Shown here: positions 1 through 7,971 of the stretch, one piece after another
Layout: every line of letters begins with the position of its first letter
Numbering within the stretch: the stretch's first letter is position 1
Assembly (NCBI GenBank): GCA_021781095.1
Contig: JAJXXM010000233.1
Coordinates: 1-8,070, forward strand
DNA: 8,070 nucleotides
Source: a bacterium
GTDB taxonomy: Bacteria; Eremiobacterota; Eremiobacteria; Baltobacterales; Baltobacteraceae
Reading direction: 5' to 3'
Translations under genes and position numbers: made by a program
The notes under the pieces: generated by a model
The model's input: only the letters and a program-made list of their open reading frames with translations
What the model was told of the DNA's origin: nothing
Database searches by the model: none

Positions 1-386
1 ACTTCCTCGTAGTACGAACGATTGAAGATACCGATCCGTCCGAATTGCGGGAGCACCTTGCTCTCGCGCCAGAGAAAATCGTGGGCGAGCTCCTTCGACG
101 AGGGTTGCCGGAACCCGTGGACGTCCACTCCCTGCGGATTGATGCCCGACATGACGTGCTTGATAATCCCATCCTTGCCGGCGGCATCCATTCCTTGCAG
201 AACGATCAGCACCGCACGTTCTTTGCGCGCGGCGAAAATTTCCTGAAGGGCGCTGAGATCGCGGATGTCGGCCTGGAGGAGCTGCTCGGAGTCTTCCTTC
301 GAACGAAGCCCGCAACGATCTGCTGGATCGAAGTCGGCGGGATCGGCGGGAGTTCCAGGGGCGAACGTGACGTTGGTGAGGTTCAT
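1..386 (-). CDS. ppk2: Polyphosphate kinase 2 family protein (PPK2), N-terminal part only
   Basis: Transfers phosphoryl groups between inorganic polyphosphate and nucleotides in the cytoplasm. Reading the minus strand from ATG at 386 gives 128 codons before the window ends, about half of a typical single-domain PPK2 of 250-300 residues. Visible are the Walker A motif GMDAAGKDG at residues 65-73, the block HVMSGINPQGVDVHGFRQP at 77-95, the ELAHDFLWR signature at 99-107, and GIFNRSYYEE at 119-128, all in the family order. The short N-terminus and the NPQGV/HDFLWR wording resemble class III PPK2 (AMP- and ADP-phosphorylating), but the Walker B and lid regions lie outside the window, so the nucleotide preference is open. 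The start overlaps the acetate kinase stop as ATGA and is preceded by AGAAAGG five bases upstream. It is the last operon gene visible. Family call firm; class uncertain. Confidence 0.93.
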   Translation of the reverse strand, partial: MNLTNVTFAPGTPADPADFDPADRCGLRSKEDSEQLLQADIRDLSALQEIFAARKERAVLIVLQGMDAAGKDGIIKHVMSGINPQGVDVHGFRQPSSKELAHDFLWRESKVLPQFGRIGIFNRSYYEE

Positions 387-1486
387 GCTTGCCTTTCTGC
401 AGCGGGTTGGAGCAGTCGCGAGGTCGCGCGCGCGATCGTTGCGTTTTCGTCGGTGGCGACGACGCGCACGGTGACGCTCGAGAGCGGAGCGGAGATCGTA
501 GCGGCGTGCGCGGCATTCGCATCGCGATCGAGGTCGATGCCGAGGAACGCGAGTCGGCCGATGATGGATGCGCGAATCGGCGCGAGATGTTCGCCGACCC
601 CGCCGGTGAAAACGAGCGTCTCGAGGCCGCCGAGAACGGCCGCGAGCGCTCCGACGGCTTTCGCAACGGAGGTGCAAAACGCTTCGATCGCGAGGCACGC
701 GCGCGGATCGTCGGGGCGTTCGAGCAAACGGCGCAGATCGTGTTCGCCGCCGGAGAGTGCGTGGATGCCGCTGCGTCGTTCGAGAAGCTCGCGAAGAGCG
801 GCCGGGCTCTGCCTTCGCTCCTCCGCGAGGTAGAGCAGGACGCCGGGATCGAGGTCGCCGGGGCGCGTCGCCATGAGGATCCCGCCGAGCGGGCTAAAAC
901 CCATCGTGCTTTCGATCGGCTTTCCGTCGCGCAACGCCGCCGCACTCGCACCGCTTCCCAAATGCGCGAGTATCGCGCGGCTTCCGAGCCCGTCGCCCAA
1001 GGCCGTCCGTACGTACTCGTACGAGAGCCCGTGATAGCCGTAGCGACGCAAAAAATCCGGCTCTGCGTTTTCGATGGGAAGAACGCGCGCGAGCGCGGGC
1101 AGATCGCGAAAAAATGCGGTGTCGAAGCAGAGGACGTTTGGGAGCCGTGCGAGGCGCTCGTACGTGGTGCGGAGCGCCGCAAGCGCGGAGGGCGCGTGAA
1201 GAGGATCGAGCCGTTCGAAGCGCGCGAGCCGTTCGAAGAGTTCGGACGAAGCGATTTTCGGCGTATCGTCGGGGCCGCCGAAGACCATGCGGTGCCCGAC
1301 CGCTTCAAACGGAATATCGGAGGGGAGCCCGCCGTCGAGCGCCGCGACGACCGCTGCGGTCGCTCCCGCCGCCGTCGGTTCTATGGCGAGCGTGCATGTG
1401 AAGAGCGGGCGTGCGCCCCCGCTCTGCGCGGCGTAGATGCCGTATTTCAGTGACGAGGAGCCGGTATTGAAGGTGAGGACGTTCAC
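383..1486 (-). CDS. ackA: Acetate kinase-family protein, short and divergent
   Basis: Expected to convert acetyl phosphate and ADP to acetate and ATP, downstream of phosphoketolase. The frame stays open to 2152, but a GTG at 1486 overlaps the phosphoketolase stop (GTGA) and gives [15 protein letters not shown], placing N7, S10, S12 and K14 exactly as in Methanosarcina thermophila AckA. An ATG at 1507 is the alternative. Length is 367 residues against about 400; the loss is partly near the N-terminus, since the conserved arginine is R66 rather than R91. Equivalents of other active-site residues are H97, D122, H152, H175, R208 (TRPGDLDP) and E347 (TDEN). Several conserved positions differ: HRVVHGG reads HRMVFGG (64-71), FDTAFH reads FDTAFF (121-126), YGFHGTSH reads YGYHGLSY (149-156), HLGNG reads HLGSG (175-179) and GGIGEN reads GGVGEH (295-300). 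The fold is clear. Acetate is the best substrate guess from context, but another short-chain acyl phosphate is possible. Confidence 0.9.
   Translation of the reverse strand: MNVLTFNTGSSSLKYGIYAAQSGGARPLFTCTLAIEPTAAGATAAVVAALDGGLPSDIPFEAVGHRMVFGGPDDTPKIASSELFERLARFERLDPLHAPSALAALRTTYERLARLPNVLCFDTAFFRDLPALARVLPIENAEPDFLRRYGYHGLSYEYVRTALGDGLGSRAILAHLGSGASAAALRDGKPIESTMGFSPLGGILMATRPGDLDPGVLLYLAEERRQSPAALRELLERRSGIHALSGGEHDLRRLLERPDDPRACLAIEAFCTSVAKAVGALAAVLGGLETLVFTGGVGEHLAPIRASIIGRLAFLGIDLDRDANAAHAATISAPLSSVTVRVVATDENATIARATSRLLQPAAERQA
392..398 (-). promoter_or_regulatory. Ribosome binding site of ppk2
   Basis: AGAAAGG lies five bases before the ATG at 386, inside the 3' end of the acetate kinase gene. 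It supports the 4-base overlapping start and independent ribosome loading on ppk2. Confidence 0.6.
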
Positions 1487-3870
1487 GATTTCGCGCGCTC
1501 CGGCCATCGCCAGCCGCGAATTTCGGGCAGATCCTCGCCGTGTTCGGTGATATAGCGACGATGCTCGATGAGGAGATCTCGAATACGCTGTTGGAGATGC
1601 GCCGCGCGTTCGCGGAGCCGCTCGACTCGCTCGATAGCGTCGCCGGCGAGATGGAAGCGGTCGAGTTCGTTGAGCACGGTCATATCGAACGGGGTCGTCG
1701 TCGTCCCGCGCTCTTGATAGCCGTGAACGTGGAAGTTGCCGTGATTTTTTCGGCGGTAGGTCAGGCGATGGATCAGTCCCGGGTATCCGTGGAATGCGAA
1801 GATGACCGGACGATCGGTGGTAAAGATCGCATCGAATGCGGCATCGGTCAGGCCGTGCGGATGCTTTTCGTGCGCTTCCAAACGCATGAGATCGACGACA
1901 TTGACGACGCGTACGCGCATCTCGGGAAGGTGCTCGCGAAGAAAATCGACTGCGGCGAGCGTTTCGAGCGTCGGCACGTCGCCCGCGCACGCCATGACGA
2001 CATCGGGGTTCTCTCCGTCGTCGTTGCTCGCCCACTCCCAAATGCCGAGCCCTTGGGTGCAGTGCGTGACGGCAGCCTCGATATCGAGCCATTGCGGCTC
2101 GGGCTGTTTCCCGGCGATCACGACGTTGATATAGTTCGTGCTGCGCAAACAATGGTCCATAACCGAGAGCAAGGTATTCGCATCGGGCGGGAGATAGACG
2201 CGCGTCACGGTTCCCGATTTGTTCATGACGATATCGAGAAAGCCCGGGTCCTGGTGCGTGAAGCCGTTATGGTCCTGTCGCCAGACGTGCGACGTAATGA
2301 GATAATTGAGCGAGGCGATCGGACGTCGCCATGGAATCGCTTTACAGGCTTCGATCCATTTCGCATGTTGGTTGAACATCGAATCGATGACGTGAACGAA
2401 CGCTTCGTAGCTCGTAAAGAGTCCGTGCCGTCCGGTGAGAAGATACCCCTCCAGCCAGCCCTGGCAGGCATGTTCGCTGAGCATTTCCATGACGCGCCCG
2501 TCGGGAGATACGCGATCGTCGCCGGGCATGACGAGCGCGGTCGAACAGCGTTCGGTCGCCTCAAAGACTGCCTCCAGTCGGTTCGATGCCGTTTCATCGG
2601 GCGCGAACAAGCGCATCGTCGTTGGGTTCGCACGGAGGACGTCGCGTACGAACCCGCCGAGCGTTCGCGTCGCCTCGCCGAGCGCTTCCCCGGGTGACGG
2701 AACCGCGACTGCATAGCTGCGGAACTCGGGAAGGATCAGCGGGCGCAGGAGTTCTCCGCCGTTGGCGTGCGGATTTGCACTCATTCGGCGCTCGCCCTGT
2801 GGTGCGAGCGTTGCGATTTCGGCGCGCAGCGTACCCGATCCGTCGAAGAGCTCCTCGGGACGATACGAACGCATCCACGCTTCGAACTGCGCGAGATGCT
2901 CGGGACGCTTTTCGAAATCGCCGATGGGAATTTGGTGCGCGCGCTGCGTTCCTTCAATCGGAATGCCGTCGACGAATTTCGGCCCGGTCCACCCCTTCGG
3001 TGTTTTCAGGACGATCGCCGGCCACGCGGGGCGTTCGCTGAAGCCGTGCGTTCGCGTCGTGCTTTGAATGTGACGGATCCGTGCGAGCGCGCGTTCGAGC
3101 GCGCGCGCAAGTTCGCCGTGCATTACCTGCGGGTCGTCGCCGGCGACGATCTCCGGTTCGTAGCCGTATCCGCGCAACAGCATGCACAGCTCGTCATCAC
3201 CGATTCGCGCGAGCACCGTCGGCCCTGAAAGCTTATAGCCGTTGAGGTGAAGGATCGGAAGAACGGCGCCGTCACGAACGGGATTGAGGAATTTATTTCC
3301 GTGCCAGCTCGTAGCGAGCGCACCAGTCTCCGCTTCGCCGTCGCCGATGACGCAACAGACGAAGAGATTCGGGTTGTCGAAGGCGGCGCCGAAGGCGTGG
3401 AGGAGGCTATAGCCGAGTTCGCCGCCTTCGTGAATCGATCCGGGAGCATCGGGTGAAGCGTGGCTAGGGATCCCTCCGGGAAAAGAAAACTGGCGAAAGA
3501 GCTTGCGCAGGCCCTCGGCATCGCGGGTAATCGCCGGATAGCGTTCGGTATAGGTTCCCTCGAGATAGGCATTTGCGACGACCGCCGGCCCGCCGTGGCC
3601 GGGGCCCGTAATGAAGATCGCATCGAGATCGTGGCGCCTGATGAGACGATTCATGTGTGCGTAGATGAAATTCAGTCCCGGGGAAGTTCCCCAATGGCCG
3701 AGCAGGCGCTTTTTTATATGATCGAGGCGTAGCGGTTCGCGAAGGAGCGGATTGTCGAGGAGGTATATCTGCCCGATGCTCAGATAATTCGCCGCCCGCC
3801 AGTAGGCGTCGATGGCGGCGATCTCGGCAGCGTCGAGCGCGTCCTCGAGAAAAGCCTTGGAAAAGCTCAT
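1483..3870 (-). CDS. xfp: Xylulose-5-phosphate/fructose-6-phosphate phosphoketolase
   Basis: Thiamine-diphosphate enzyme that cleaves xylulose 5-phosphate (and often fructose 6-phosphate) with phosphate to acetyl phosphate plus glyceraldehyde 3-phosphate (or erythrose 4-phosphate), the entry step of phosphoketolase glycolysis. The 795 residues match the usual length of about 790-825. In order: GHWGTSPG (58-65), [10 protein letters not shown] (87-96), [20 protein letters not shown] (136-155), the cofactor/metal motif starting at GDGEAETG (176-183) and ending at N210, IEGTQRAHQ (305-313), the pyrimidine-domain block with S429, E474 and Y488, and [12 protein letters not shown] (532-543). The known catalytic histidine set is represented by H59, H92, H137, H312, H534 and H539, so the enzyme looks intact. 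ATG at 3870 overlaps the upstream ATPase stop as ATGA and follows AAAGGAA by four bases. Its product feeds both the kinase downstream and the acyltransferase at the head of the operon. Whether F6P is used cannot be read from the sequence. Confidence 0.98.
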   Translation of the reverse strand: MSFSKAFLEDALDAAEIAAIDAYWRAANYLSIGQIYLLDNPLLREPLRLDHIKKRLLGHWGTSPGLNFIYAHMNRLIRRHDLDAIFITGPGHGGPAVVANAYLEGTYTERYPAITRDAEGLRKLFRQFSFPGGIPSHASPDAPGSIHEGGELGYSLLHAFGAAFDNPNLFVCCVIGDGEAETGALATSWHGNKFLNPVRDGAVLPILHLNGYKLSGPTVLARIGDDELCMLLRGYGYEPEIVAGDDPQVMHGELARALERALARIRHIQSTTRTHGFSERPAWPAIVLKTPKGWTGPKFVDGIPIEGTQRAHQIPIGDFEKRPEHLAQFEAWMRSYRPEELFDGSGTLRAEIATLAPQGERRMSANPHANGGELLRPLILPEFRSYAVAVPSPGEALGEATRTLGGFVRDVLRANPTTMRLFAPDETASNRLEAVFEATERCSTALVMPGDDRVSPDGRVMEMLSEHACQGWLEGYLLTGRHGLFTSYEAFVHVIDSMFNQHAKWIEACKAIPWRRPIASLNYLITSHVWRQDHNGFTHQDPGFLDIVMNKSGTVTRVYLPPDANTLLSVMDHCLRSTNYINVVIAGKQPEPQWLDIEAAVTHCTQGLGIWEWASNDDGENPDVVMACAGDVPTLETLAAVDFLREHLPEMRVRVVNVVDLMRLEAHEKHPHGLTDAAFDAIFTTDRPVIFAFHGYPGLIHRLTYRRKNHGNFHVHGYQERGTTTTPFDMTVLNELDRFHLAGDAIERVERLRERAAHLQQRIRDLLIEHRRYITEHGEDLPEIRGWRWPERAKS

Positions 3871-6149
3871 GAAGTTCCTTTCAGCGGACTCGGTACGGAG
3901 GCGTCCCGACCGAAGCCGAAGGCATGGTAGATCGGCAGCTTTATAGCCAGCAGGATGGCGCCTACGATAAAGATGAGCGCGAGGCTCTCCCCGACCACGA
4001 CGGGCGGCAACGGCGGCATGAGCACGCCGAAAAACGCCATCGCGGCCGCCGCGAAAATTGCAAAGCCGACCGCTCCTAGCAAGAAGCGCGATGGAGGCTC
4101 GTGAAAGACCGCATCTCGTTCTCGGAGAGCGAGCAGCGCGATCTGGCCCATTCCTACCATCGCAAAAAATGTGAGCCCCCGGAGCTGGGCGAGGTCGAGA
4201 TGGGCGGTGTTCCGTTCGAAGATGGTTAGCGCGACGATCGCTCCCGCGGTAAAGAGCGCGAGCGAGGCTGCTGCGGCTACCAAACGACCGATGCGCCAGG
4301 CATCGAAGCCGCGAGAGGGGGCGACGCGATCGGTGGCAATAGAGAGCGATGCGAAGTCGTTGAGAATTAAGAGTGCCACCATGAGCGTCGGCGAGAGCAC
4401 GAAATGCCGAAAAATGAAGAAACCTACGCTGGTGACGAAAACGATTTCAAAGTATTTTACGATTTTTGCCACGACGTACGTCAGCATACGCTGATATATT
4501 TTTCGGCTCGTATCGATTGCGGAGAGCACTCCCACGAGGCCGGGCTGCGTGAGAATAACGCTCGCAGCGGCCTTTGCAACGTCGGTAGCGTTAGAGACCG
4601 CGATGCCGACGTTCGCCGCTCGCAACGACGGCGCGTCATTCACGCCGTCGCCGGTCATGCCGACGATACGTCCCTTTTTCTGTTCGCGTTGCACGATCTG
4701 GAGTTTTTGATCGGGAAAAACGGAGGCGTCGACCGAAACCGACGGTATGCCGATCTCCGCCGCTACGTGCAATGCGGTTTCCGGGCCGTCGCCGGTGATC
4801 ATACGCAGCTCGACGCCTCGCTCGGCGATGGCGGCGACGAGTTGCGCTGCATCGGGGCGCGGCGGGTCGGCGAGACCGATCGCACCGACGGCGAGCGTAA
4901 CGGCGTTCCGTGCGATCGTGACGCCGATCGCGCGTTCCCCCTTTGCCGCAAGGTCGTCGATCGAAGGGAAGGGTACGCCGAGAAAACTCGGCGCTCCCTT
5001 CGCGAGGACCGCGTGCGTTCCGTCGGGGAGCCGAACGATCGCCTGTGCGCTTTTCGTCTGCGGATCGAATGGTATCAAGCGTTCGACCTGCGGATCGCTC
5101 GCAGCATGCGCGGGAGCCGCCGCGAGGATCGCAAGATCGATGGGGTCTTGTCCGGCAGCGTCGCAGGTTGCAGCCGCAAAACGCAAGAGTTCCTCGCGGG
5201 TGTACGGCGTGTACGGCGTCGTCCGGTCGACGCGAATCGCGTTGAGGGTGAGCGTTCCCGTTTTATCGCAACAGAGGACGTCCATCGATGCGGCGTCCTC
5301 CATCGCCGTCAGGTGCGTTACGAGTACGCCGTTGCGCGAGAGTTCGAGCGCCCCCAACGCCGTCGCGAGCGTAAACGCGGCGGGTAATGCGACCGGTATT
5401 GCAGCGAGCATGACCACGAATGCAAAGACGACGATCTCCGGTCGCGCTATCTGCTGCGAGAGCGCGAATGCCGAGACGCCGAGCACGACGACGGCGCCGG
5501 CGATCGCAAGCGAGCGAACGATGCCCAAGACCAGGCGCTGCACGCTGCCGATGCTCTGAATATCGCGCATGAGTCCGGCGGTCTTTCCGAACTTCGTGCG
5601 CTCGCCCGTTGCGACGACGTGTCCGGTTGCATCGCCGCGCGTGATGGTCGATCCGGCATAGACGCACTCCGTCGCTCCCACTTCTTCGGGGACGGATTCG
5701 CCGGTAAGCACCGAACGATCGACCTGGACCTCCCCTTCGTCGATACACATATCGGCGGGTACGACATCGCCGACCACGAGTCGAACGAGATCGTCGACGA
5801 CGAGCTCGCGCGATGCGAGCCTTCCCCATGTGCCGTCGCGTAACGCTTTAGCATGGACGACGATGCGCGCGCGCAGGAGATCGAGCGCGTGTTGCGCGCG
5901 GCGTTCTTGGGCGAACGCTAAAAGGACGTTGAAAACGAGCAAAAACGCGACGGCGGCGGCATCTTGCGTTCGACCGGTCGCAAGAGCGAGCGCGATGCTC
6001 CCCTCAAGCAGCCAAGGAATCGGCGCCCAGAATTTTCGTAGGAGATCGACGAACGGATGGGGACGAATCGGCGCGATCTCGTTCGGACCGTCGCGAGCGA
6101 GGCGCGCTTGCGCCTCGACCGAGGTGAGCCCGGCGCTCCACTGCGTCAC
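3867..6149 (-). CDS. P-type ATPase of the plasma-membrane H+-ATPase type (P3A-like)
   Basis: Membrane pump that uses ATP to export a cation, most likely H+. All P-type signatures are present in 760 residues: N-terminal actuator segment ([19 protein letters not shown], 7-25), TGES (149-152), M4 motif IPVALP (251-256), phosphorylation motif DKTGT with D295, KGAP (384-387), TGDGPETA (452-459) and the hinge TGDGVNDAP (499-507). About ten membrane segments can be drawn (two before TGES, two before D295, six after 558). The P3A wording of M4 to the phosphorylation site, N74 in M2 and ILND with D598 in M6 match the Asn/Asp pair known from plant AHA2. The position of AHA2 R655 in M5 appears to be E568 or a nearby lysine (K562, K565). 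Only about 20 residues follow the last helix, so the autoinhibitory C-terminal domain of plant and fungal pumps is absent. GTG start at 6149 overlaps the pta stop (GTGA), with GGAGAG six bases upstream. Ion specificity is inferred, not proven. Confidence 0.93.
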   Translation of the reverse strand: MTQWSAGLTSVEAQARLARDGPNEIAPIRPHPFVDLLRKFWAPIPWLLEGSIALALATGRTQDAAAVAFLLVFNVLLAFAQERRAQHALDLLRARIVVHAKALRDGTWGRLASRELVVDDLVRLVVGDVVPADMCIDEGEVQVDRSVLTGESVPEEVGATECVYAGSTITRGDATGHVVATGERTKFGKTAGLMRDIQSIGSVQRLVLGIVRSLAIAGAVVVLGVSAFALSQQIARPEIVVFAFVVMLAAIPVALPAAFTLATALGALELSRNGVLVTHLTAMEDAASMDVLCCDKTGTLTLNAIRVDRTTPYTPYTREELLRFAAATCDAAGQDPIDLAILAAAPAHAASDPQVERLIPFDPQTKSAQAIVRLPDGTHAVLAKGAPSFLGVPFPSIDDLAAKGERAIGVTIARNAVTLAVGAIGLADPPRPDAAQLVAAIAERGVELRMITGDGPETALHVAAEIGIPSVSVDASVFPDQKLQIVQREQKKGRIVGMTGDGVNDAPSLRAANVGIAVSNATDVAKAAASVILTQPGLVGVLSAIDTSRKIYQRMLTYVVAKIVKYFEIVFVTSVGFFIFRHFVLSPTLMVALLILNDFASLSIATDRVAPSRGFDAWRIGRLVAAAASLALFTAGAIVALTIFERNTAHLDLAQLRGLTFFAMVGMGQIALLALRERDAVFHEPPSRFLLGAVGFAIFAAAAMAFFGVLMPPLPPVVVGESLALIFIVGAILLAIKLPIYHAFGFGRDASVPSPLKGTS
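3875..3881 (-). promoter_or_regulatory. Ribosome binding site of xfp
   Basis: AAAGGAA ends four bases before the ATG at 3870, within the last codons of the P-type ATPase gene. It is the strongest Shine-Dalgarno sequence in the operon and fixes the overlapping xfp start. Confidence 0.65.
5200..5217. repeat. Two tandem copies of a 9-base unit inside the P-type ATPase gene
   Basis: The unit gtgtacggc occurs twice in direct succession and encodes TPYTPYT (residues 311-317), at the start of the nucleotide-binding domain shortly after the phosphorylation motif. It is in frame and probably reflects a small slippage duplication in a tolerant linker. Confidence 0.8.
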
Positions 6150-7084
6150 CGCGCGCTCTCCGCGCGTTCCGCCGGGGCGGTGGAGCGGTGGTAGTGATAG
6201 GCCGCTAAGGCGATCGAGTGCATGCGCGTTTGCAGCGAATCGGCACGCGAGGTGAGCACGACGGGCACGCGGGCGCCGAGAACGATTCCCGCGAGTGTCG
6301 CGCCGGCGCCGTACTCCAACGCCTTGGCGACGGCGTTTCCGGCGACGATCTCGGGGACGAGGACGATATCCGCGTCACCGGGCACCGGCCCGCTCAATCC
6401 CTTCACGGCACTCGCTTCGCGCGAGAGCACGCAATCGAAGGCGAGCGGGCCGGCGACGATTGCGGGGGCGAACGCTCCCTTTGCAGCCATCTCGACCAAC
6501 CCCGCCGCATCGAGCGTCGACGGAATCGTCGCTTTCACGGTCTCGACCGCGGAGAGCAGTGCGACCTTCGGCGCTGGAAGCCCCATCGCGACGGCAAATG
6601 CGACGACGTTGTTCAGAAGCGCCGCCTTCATGGCGAGATCGGGCGCGACGTTCATCGCGCCGTCGGTGAGCAAGAGCGGCTTTCCATAGCGCTGCATTTC
6701 GATGACGAAGACGTGCGATAGACGCTGCGTCGTGCGTAATGCGGCGAGGATCGGGTGTAAAAACGTATCGGTATGGAGATGTCCCTTCATCAACGCGCGT
6801 GCTCTCCCCGAAAGGACTTCATCGACGCTCCGCTCGGCTGCATCGGCTTCATGCTCTGCGGGAACGATGCGCACGTCGCGCTCGCCGCGTTCGCGTACGT
6901 ACGCGCCGATAGCGACGGGATCGCCGACGAAGATCGGTTCGATCAGCCCGGCGCGGCGCGCCTCGCACGCGGCTTCGAGCACGTGGCGTTCGCCTGCATC
7001 GGCGACCGCGAGCGGAAGCGGCGCGGCGTGCGCGAGCTTGAGTGCGGCGATCATCGCCTCGTACGTGGGGAACGCAGCCGTCAT
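6146..7084 (-). CDS. pta: Phosphate acetyl/butyryltransferase family protein
   Basis: Expected to exchange an acyl group between acyl phosphate and CoA; beside phosphoketolase the natural reaction is acetyl phosphate + CoA to acetyl-CoA + phosphate. The 312 residues form a single Pta/Ptb catalytic domain, as in phosphate butyryltransferase and short Pta enzymes, without the long N-terminal regulatory domains of enterobacterial Pta. Family motifs in order: ALMKGHLHTDTFLHPIL (98-114), LLTDGAMNVAPDLAMKAALL (138-157), GPLAFDCVLSREA (212-224), PGDADIVLVPEIVAGNAVAK (235-254) and LGARVPVVLTSRADS (269-283). The frame stays open to an ATG at 7135, but that start has no ribosome site and would add a basic, Arg-rich tail; ATG 7084 has GAAGGA upstream and a normal N-terminus. 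First gene of the operon, its stop overlapping the ATPase start. Butyryl or propionyl specificity cannot be excluded. Confidence 0.9.
   Translation of the reverse strand: MTAAFPTYEAMIAALKLAHAAPLPLAVADAGERHVLEAACEARRAGLIEPIFVGDPVAIGAYVRERGERDVRIVPAEHEADAAERSVDEVLSGRARALMKGHLHTDTFLHPILAALRTTQRLSHVFVIEMQRYGKPLLLTDGAMNVAPDLAMKAALLNNVVAFAVAMGLPAPKVALLSAVETVKATIPSTLDAAGLVEMAAKGAFAPAIVAGPLAFDCVLSREASAVKGLSGPVPGDADIVLVPEIVAGNAVAKALEYGAGATLAGIVLGARVPVVLTSRADSLQTRMHSIALAAYHYHRSTAPAERAESAR
6156..6161 (-). promoter_or_regulatory. Ribosome binding site of the P-type ATPase gene
   Basis: GGAGAG lies six bases before the GTG at 6149, inside the end of the pta gene. It supports the GTG start, which otherwise rests on the overlap and on a normal N-terminus for the actuator domain. 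Confidence 0.6.
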
Positions 7085-7250
7085 TCTTCGCGTCGTCCTT
7101 CGAGCGGCACGAGCCTCTCGTTCTGCTTCTCTCATAGTATTGCCCGGGCGTCAAGCGAGAAAAGGGCAGCGTGTCACGGGTTCGGTCGTCGCGAATTTCG
7201 GCGTGCCTCATCGGCAGGCGACGGCGAACGCCGACGCCAAGCGGGCGGCC
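7085..7250. promoter_or_regulatory. Divergent intergenic region between pta and the iron transporter gene
   Basis: These 166 bases must hold the promoter of the five-gene operon (leftwards) and probably that of the transporter gene (rightwards). No convincing sigma-70 promoter is seen in either direction. On the minus strand TTGACG (7154-7149) and TACTAT (7139-7134) resemble -35 and -10 boxes but are only nine bases apart. A perfect 8-base palindrome gcccgggc sits at 7142-7149, flanked by ttg and a displaced caa, and could be part of an operator. A short hairpin (cggc-gaac-gccg) lies at 7222-7233, just before the transporter start. No Fur-like AT-rich box is seen. Confidence 0.5.
7096..7101 (-). 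promoter_or_regulatory. Probable ribosome binding site of pta
   Basis: GAAGGA lies 11 bases before the ATG at 7084. The spacing is long but it is the only purine-rich site near either candidate start, and it favours 7084 over the ATG at 7135. Confidence 0.45.
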
Positions 7251-7955
7251 ATGCTCTCTAAACCCGAACACCCCGAGCGTCACCTTTCGTCGACTGCGAC
7301 GTTGCGCGATGTCGTCATCGGGATGTCCGACGGACTGACCGTGCCGTTTGCGCTCGCCGCCGGCATCGCGGGAGCGCTCGCTGCATCGCATATCGTCGTT
7401 ACCGCGGGGGTCGCAGAACTCGCCGCCGGCGGTATCTCGATGGGGCTCGGTGGTTATCTCGCCACGCGAACGGATCGAGATCACTACGAAAACGAGCTGG
7501 CACGCGAGTATTACGAAGCAGAGCATCTTCCCGAGACCGAGCGAGCCGAGGTCGCCGAGGTGCTCTCCCACTATGGTTTGAGCGACGAGTTGTTGCAACA
7601 AACGGTCGATACCATCTGTTCGGATCGCGAGCGCTGGGTGGAATTTATGATGCGCTTCGAACTCGGTTTGGAACGCCCGGAGAAGCATCGTGCCATTCTC
7701 TCCGGCATCACGATCGGGCTCTCGTACGTCGTCGGCGGCGTGATCCCGCTCGCACCGTACGCGCTGATCCCCCAGTCGAACGAAGCCTTCGCCGTCTCGG
7801 CGCTGCTGACCGGAATTGCGTTGGCGATCTTCGGCGCGGTCAAGGGCAGGCTGACCGGCATAGCTCCCTGGCTCGCCGCTCTTCAGACGCTCGCAATCGG
7901 TGGCGTCGCATCGGGGGTCGCCTTTCTCTTCGCTCGCTGGGTCGCAGGCGGATAG
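7251..7955 (+). CDS. VIT1/CCC1 family iron/manganese transporter
   Basis: Integral membrane protein of the vacuolar iron transporter family, whose characterised eukaryotic members move Fe2+ (and Mn2+) out of the cytosol in exchange for H+. In a bacterium this would mean metal export or detoxification. The 234 residues show the family layout: first helix with SDGLTVPFALAAG (26-38, D27 at the conserved metal-path position), second helix AELAAGGISMGLGGYLA (55-71, M64), a long acidic cytoplasmic segment (about 75-150) with many Glu and the block WVEFMMRFELGLERP (129-143), then three more helices (about 149-172, 178-198, 206-230). The FMM-FELGLE block matches the metal-binding domain of plant VIT1, where two Met and several Glu bind metal, and is missing from the shortest members. 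ATG 7251 has no clear ribosome site; GTG at 7203 is a possible longer start. Direction of transport and metal are inferred from the family. Confidence 0.92.
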   Translation: MLSKPEHPERHLSSTATLRDVVIGMSDGLTVPFALAAGIAGALAASHIVVTAGVAELAAGGISMGLGGYLATRTDRDHYENELAREYYEAEHLPETERAEVAEVLSHYGLSDELLQQTVDTICSDRERWVEFMMRFELGLERPEKHRAILSGITIGLSYVVGGVIPLAPYALIPQSNEAFAVSALLTGIALAIFGAVKGRLTGIAPWLAALQTLAIGGVASGVAFLFARWVAGG

Positions 7956-7971
7956 CAATACTGCGGCAACG

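Larger units (their letters stand above)
1..7084 (-). other. Five-gene operon pta - P-type ATPase - xfp - ackA - ppk2
   Basis: Five minus-strand genes follow each other with no intergenic base. The stop of each overlaps the start of the next by four bases at 6146-6149 (GTGA), 3867-3870 (ATGA), 1483-1486 (GTGA) and 383-386 (ATGA). Such overlaps normally indicate one transcript and translational reinitiation. No terminator-like hairpin with a T-run is seen between the genes. The operon continues beyond the left edge. Confidence 0.9.

Noticed and set aside
389..1453. A 354-codon plus-strand open frame opposite acetate kinase
   Set aside because: Its translation is Arg/Glu-rich, low in hydrophobic blocks and without motifs; it mirrors the real gene, as expected in GC-rich DNA.
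1487..2152. In-frame upstream extension of acetate kinase to 589 residues
   Set aside because: The extra 222 codons lie entirely within phosphoketolase in another frame and read as Arg/Ser-rich nonsense; the kinase fold begins at the GTG at 1486.
1540..2697. A 385-codon plus-strand open frame opposite phosphoketolase
   Set aside because: The minus strand encodes a full, intact phosphoketolase. The antisense product has no recognisable domain or ribosome site.
3080..3112. Run of alternating cg/gc in phosphoketolase
   Set aside because: It simply encodes the helix [13 protein letters not shown]; no repeat element is needed to explain it.
4404..5387. A 327-codon plus-strand open frame opposite the P-type ATPase
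   Set aside because: It is an Arg/Asp-rich shadow of the ATPase frame without protein-like features.
7085..7135. Seventeen-residue N-terminal extension of pta from ATG 7135
   Set aside because: It has no ribosome site, an Arg-rich sequence unlike family N-termini, and a better start at 7084.
7134..7154. TTGACG and TACTAT as a sigma-70 promoter for the operon
   Set aside because: The nine-base spacer is far from the usual 16-18, so the pair cannot be called a promoter.
6702..7250. In-frame upstream extension of the VIT transporter to 417 residues
   Set aside because: Most of it is antisense to pta, and the transporter N-terminus starts normally at 7251.
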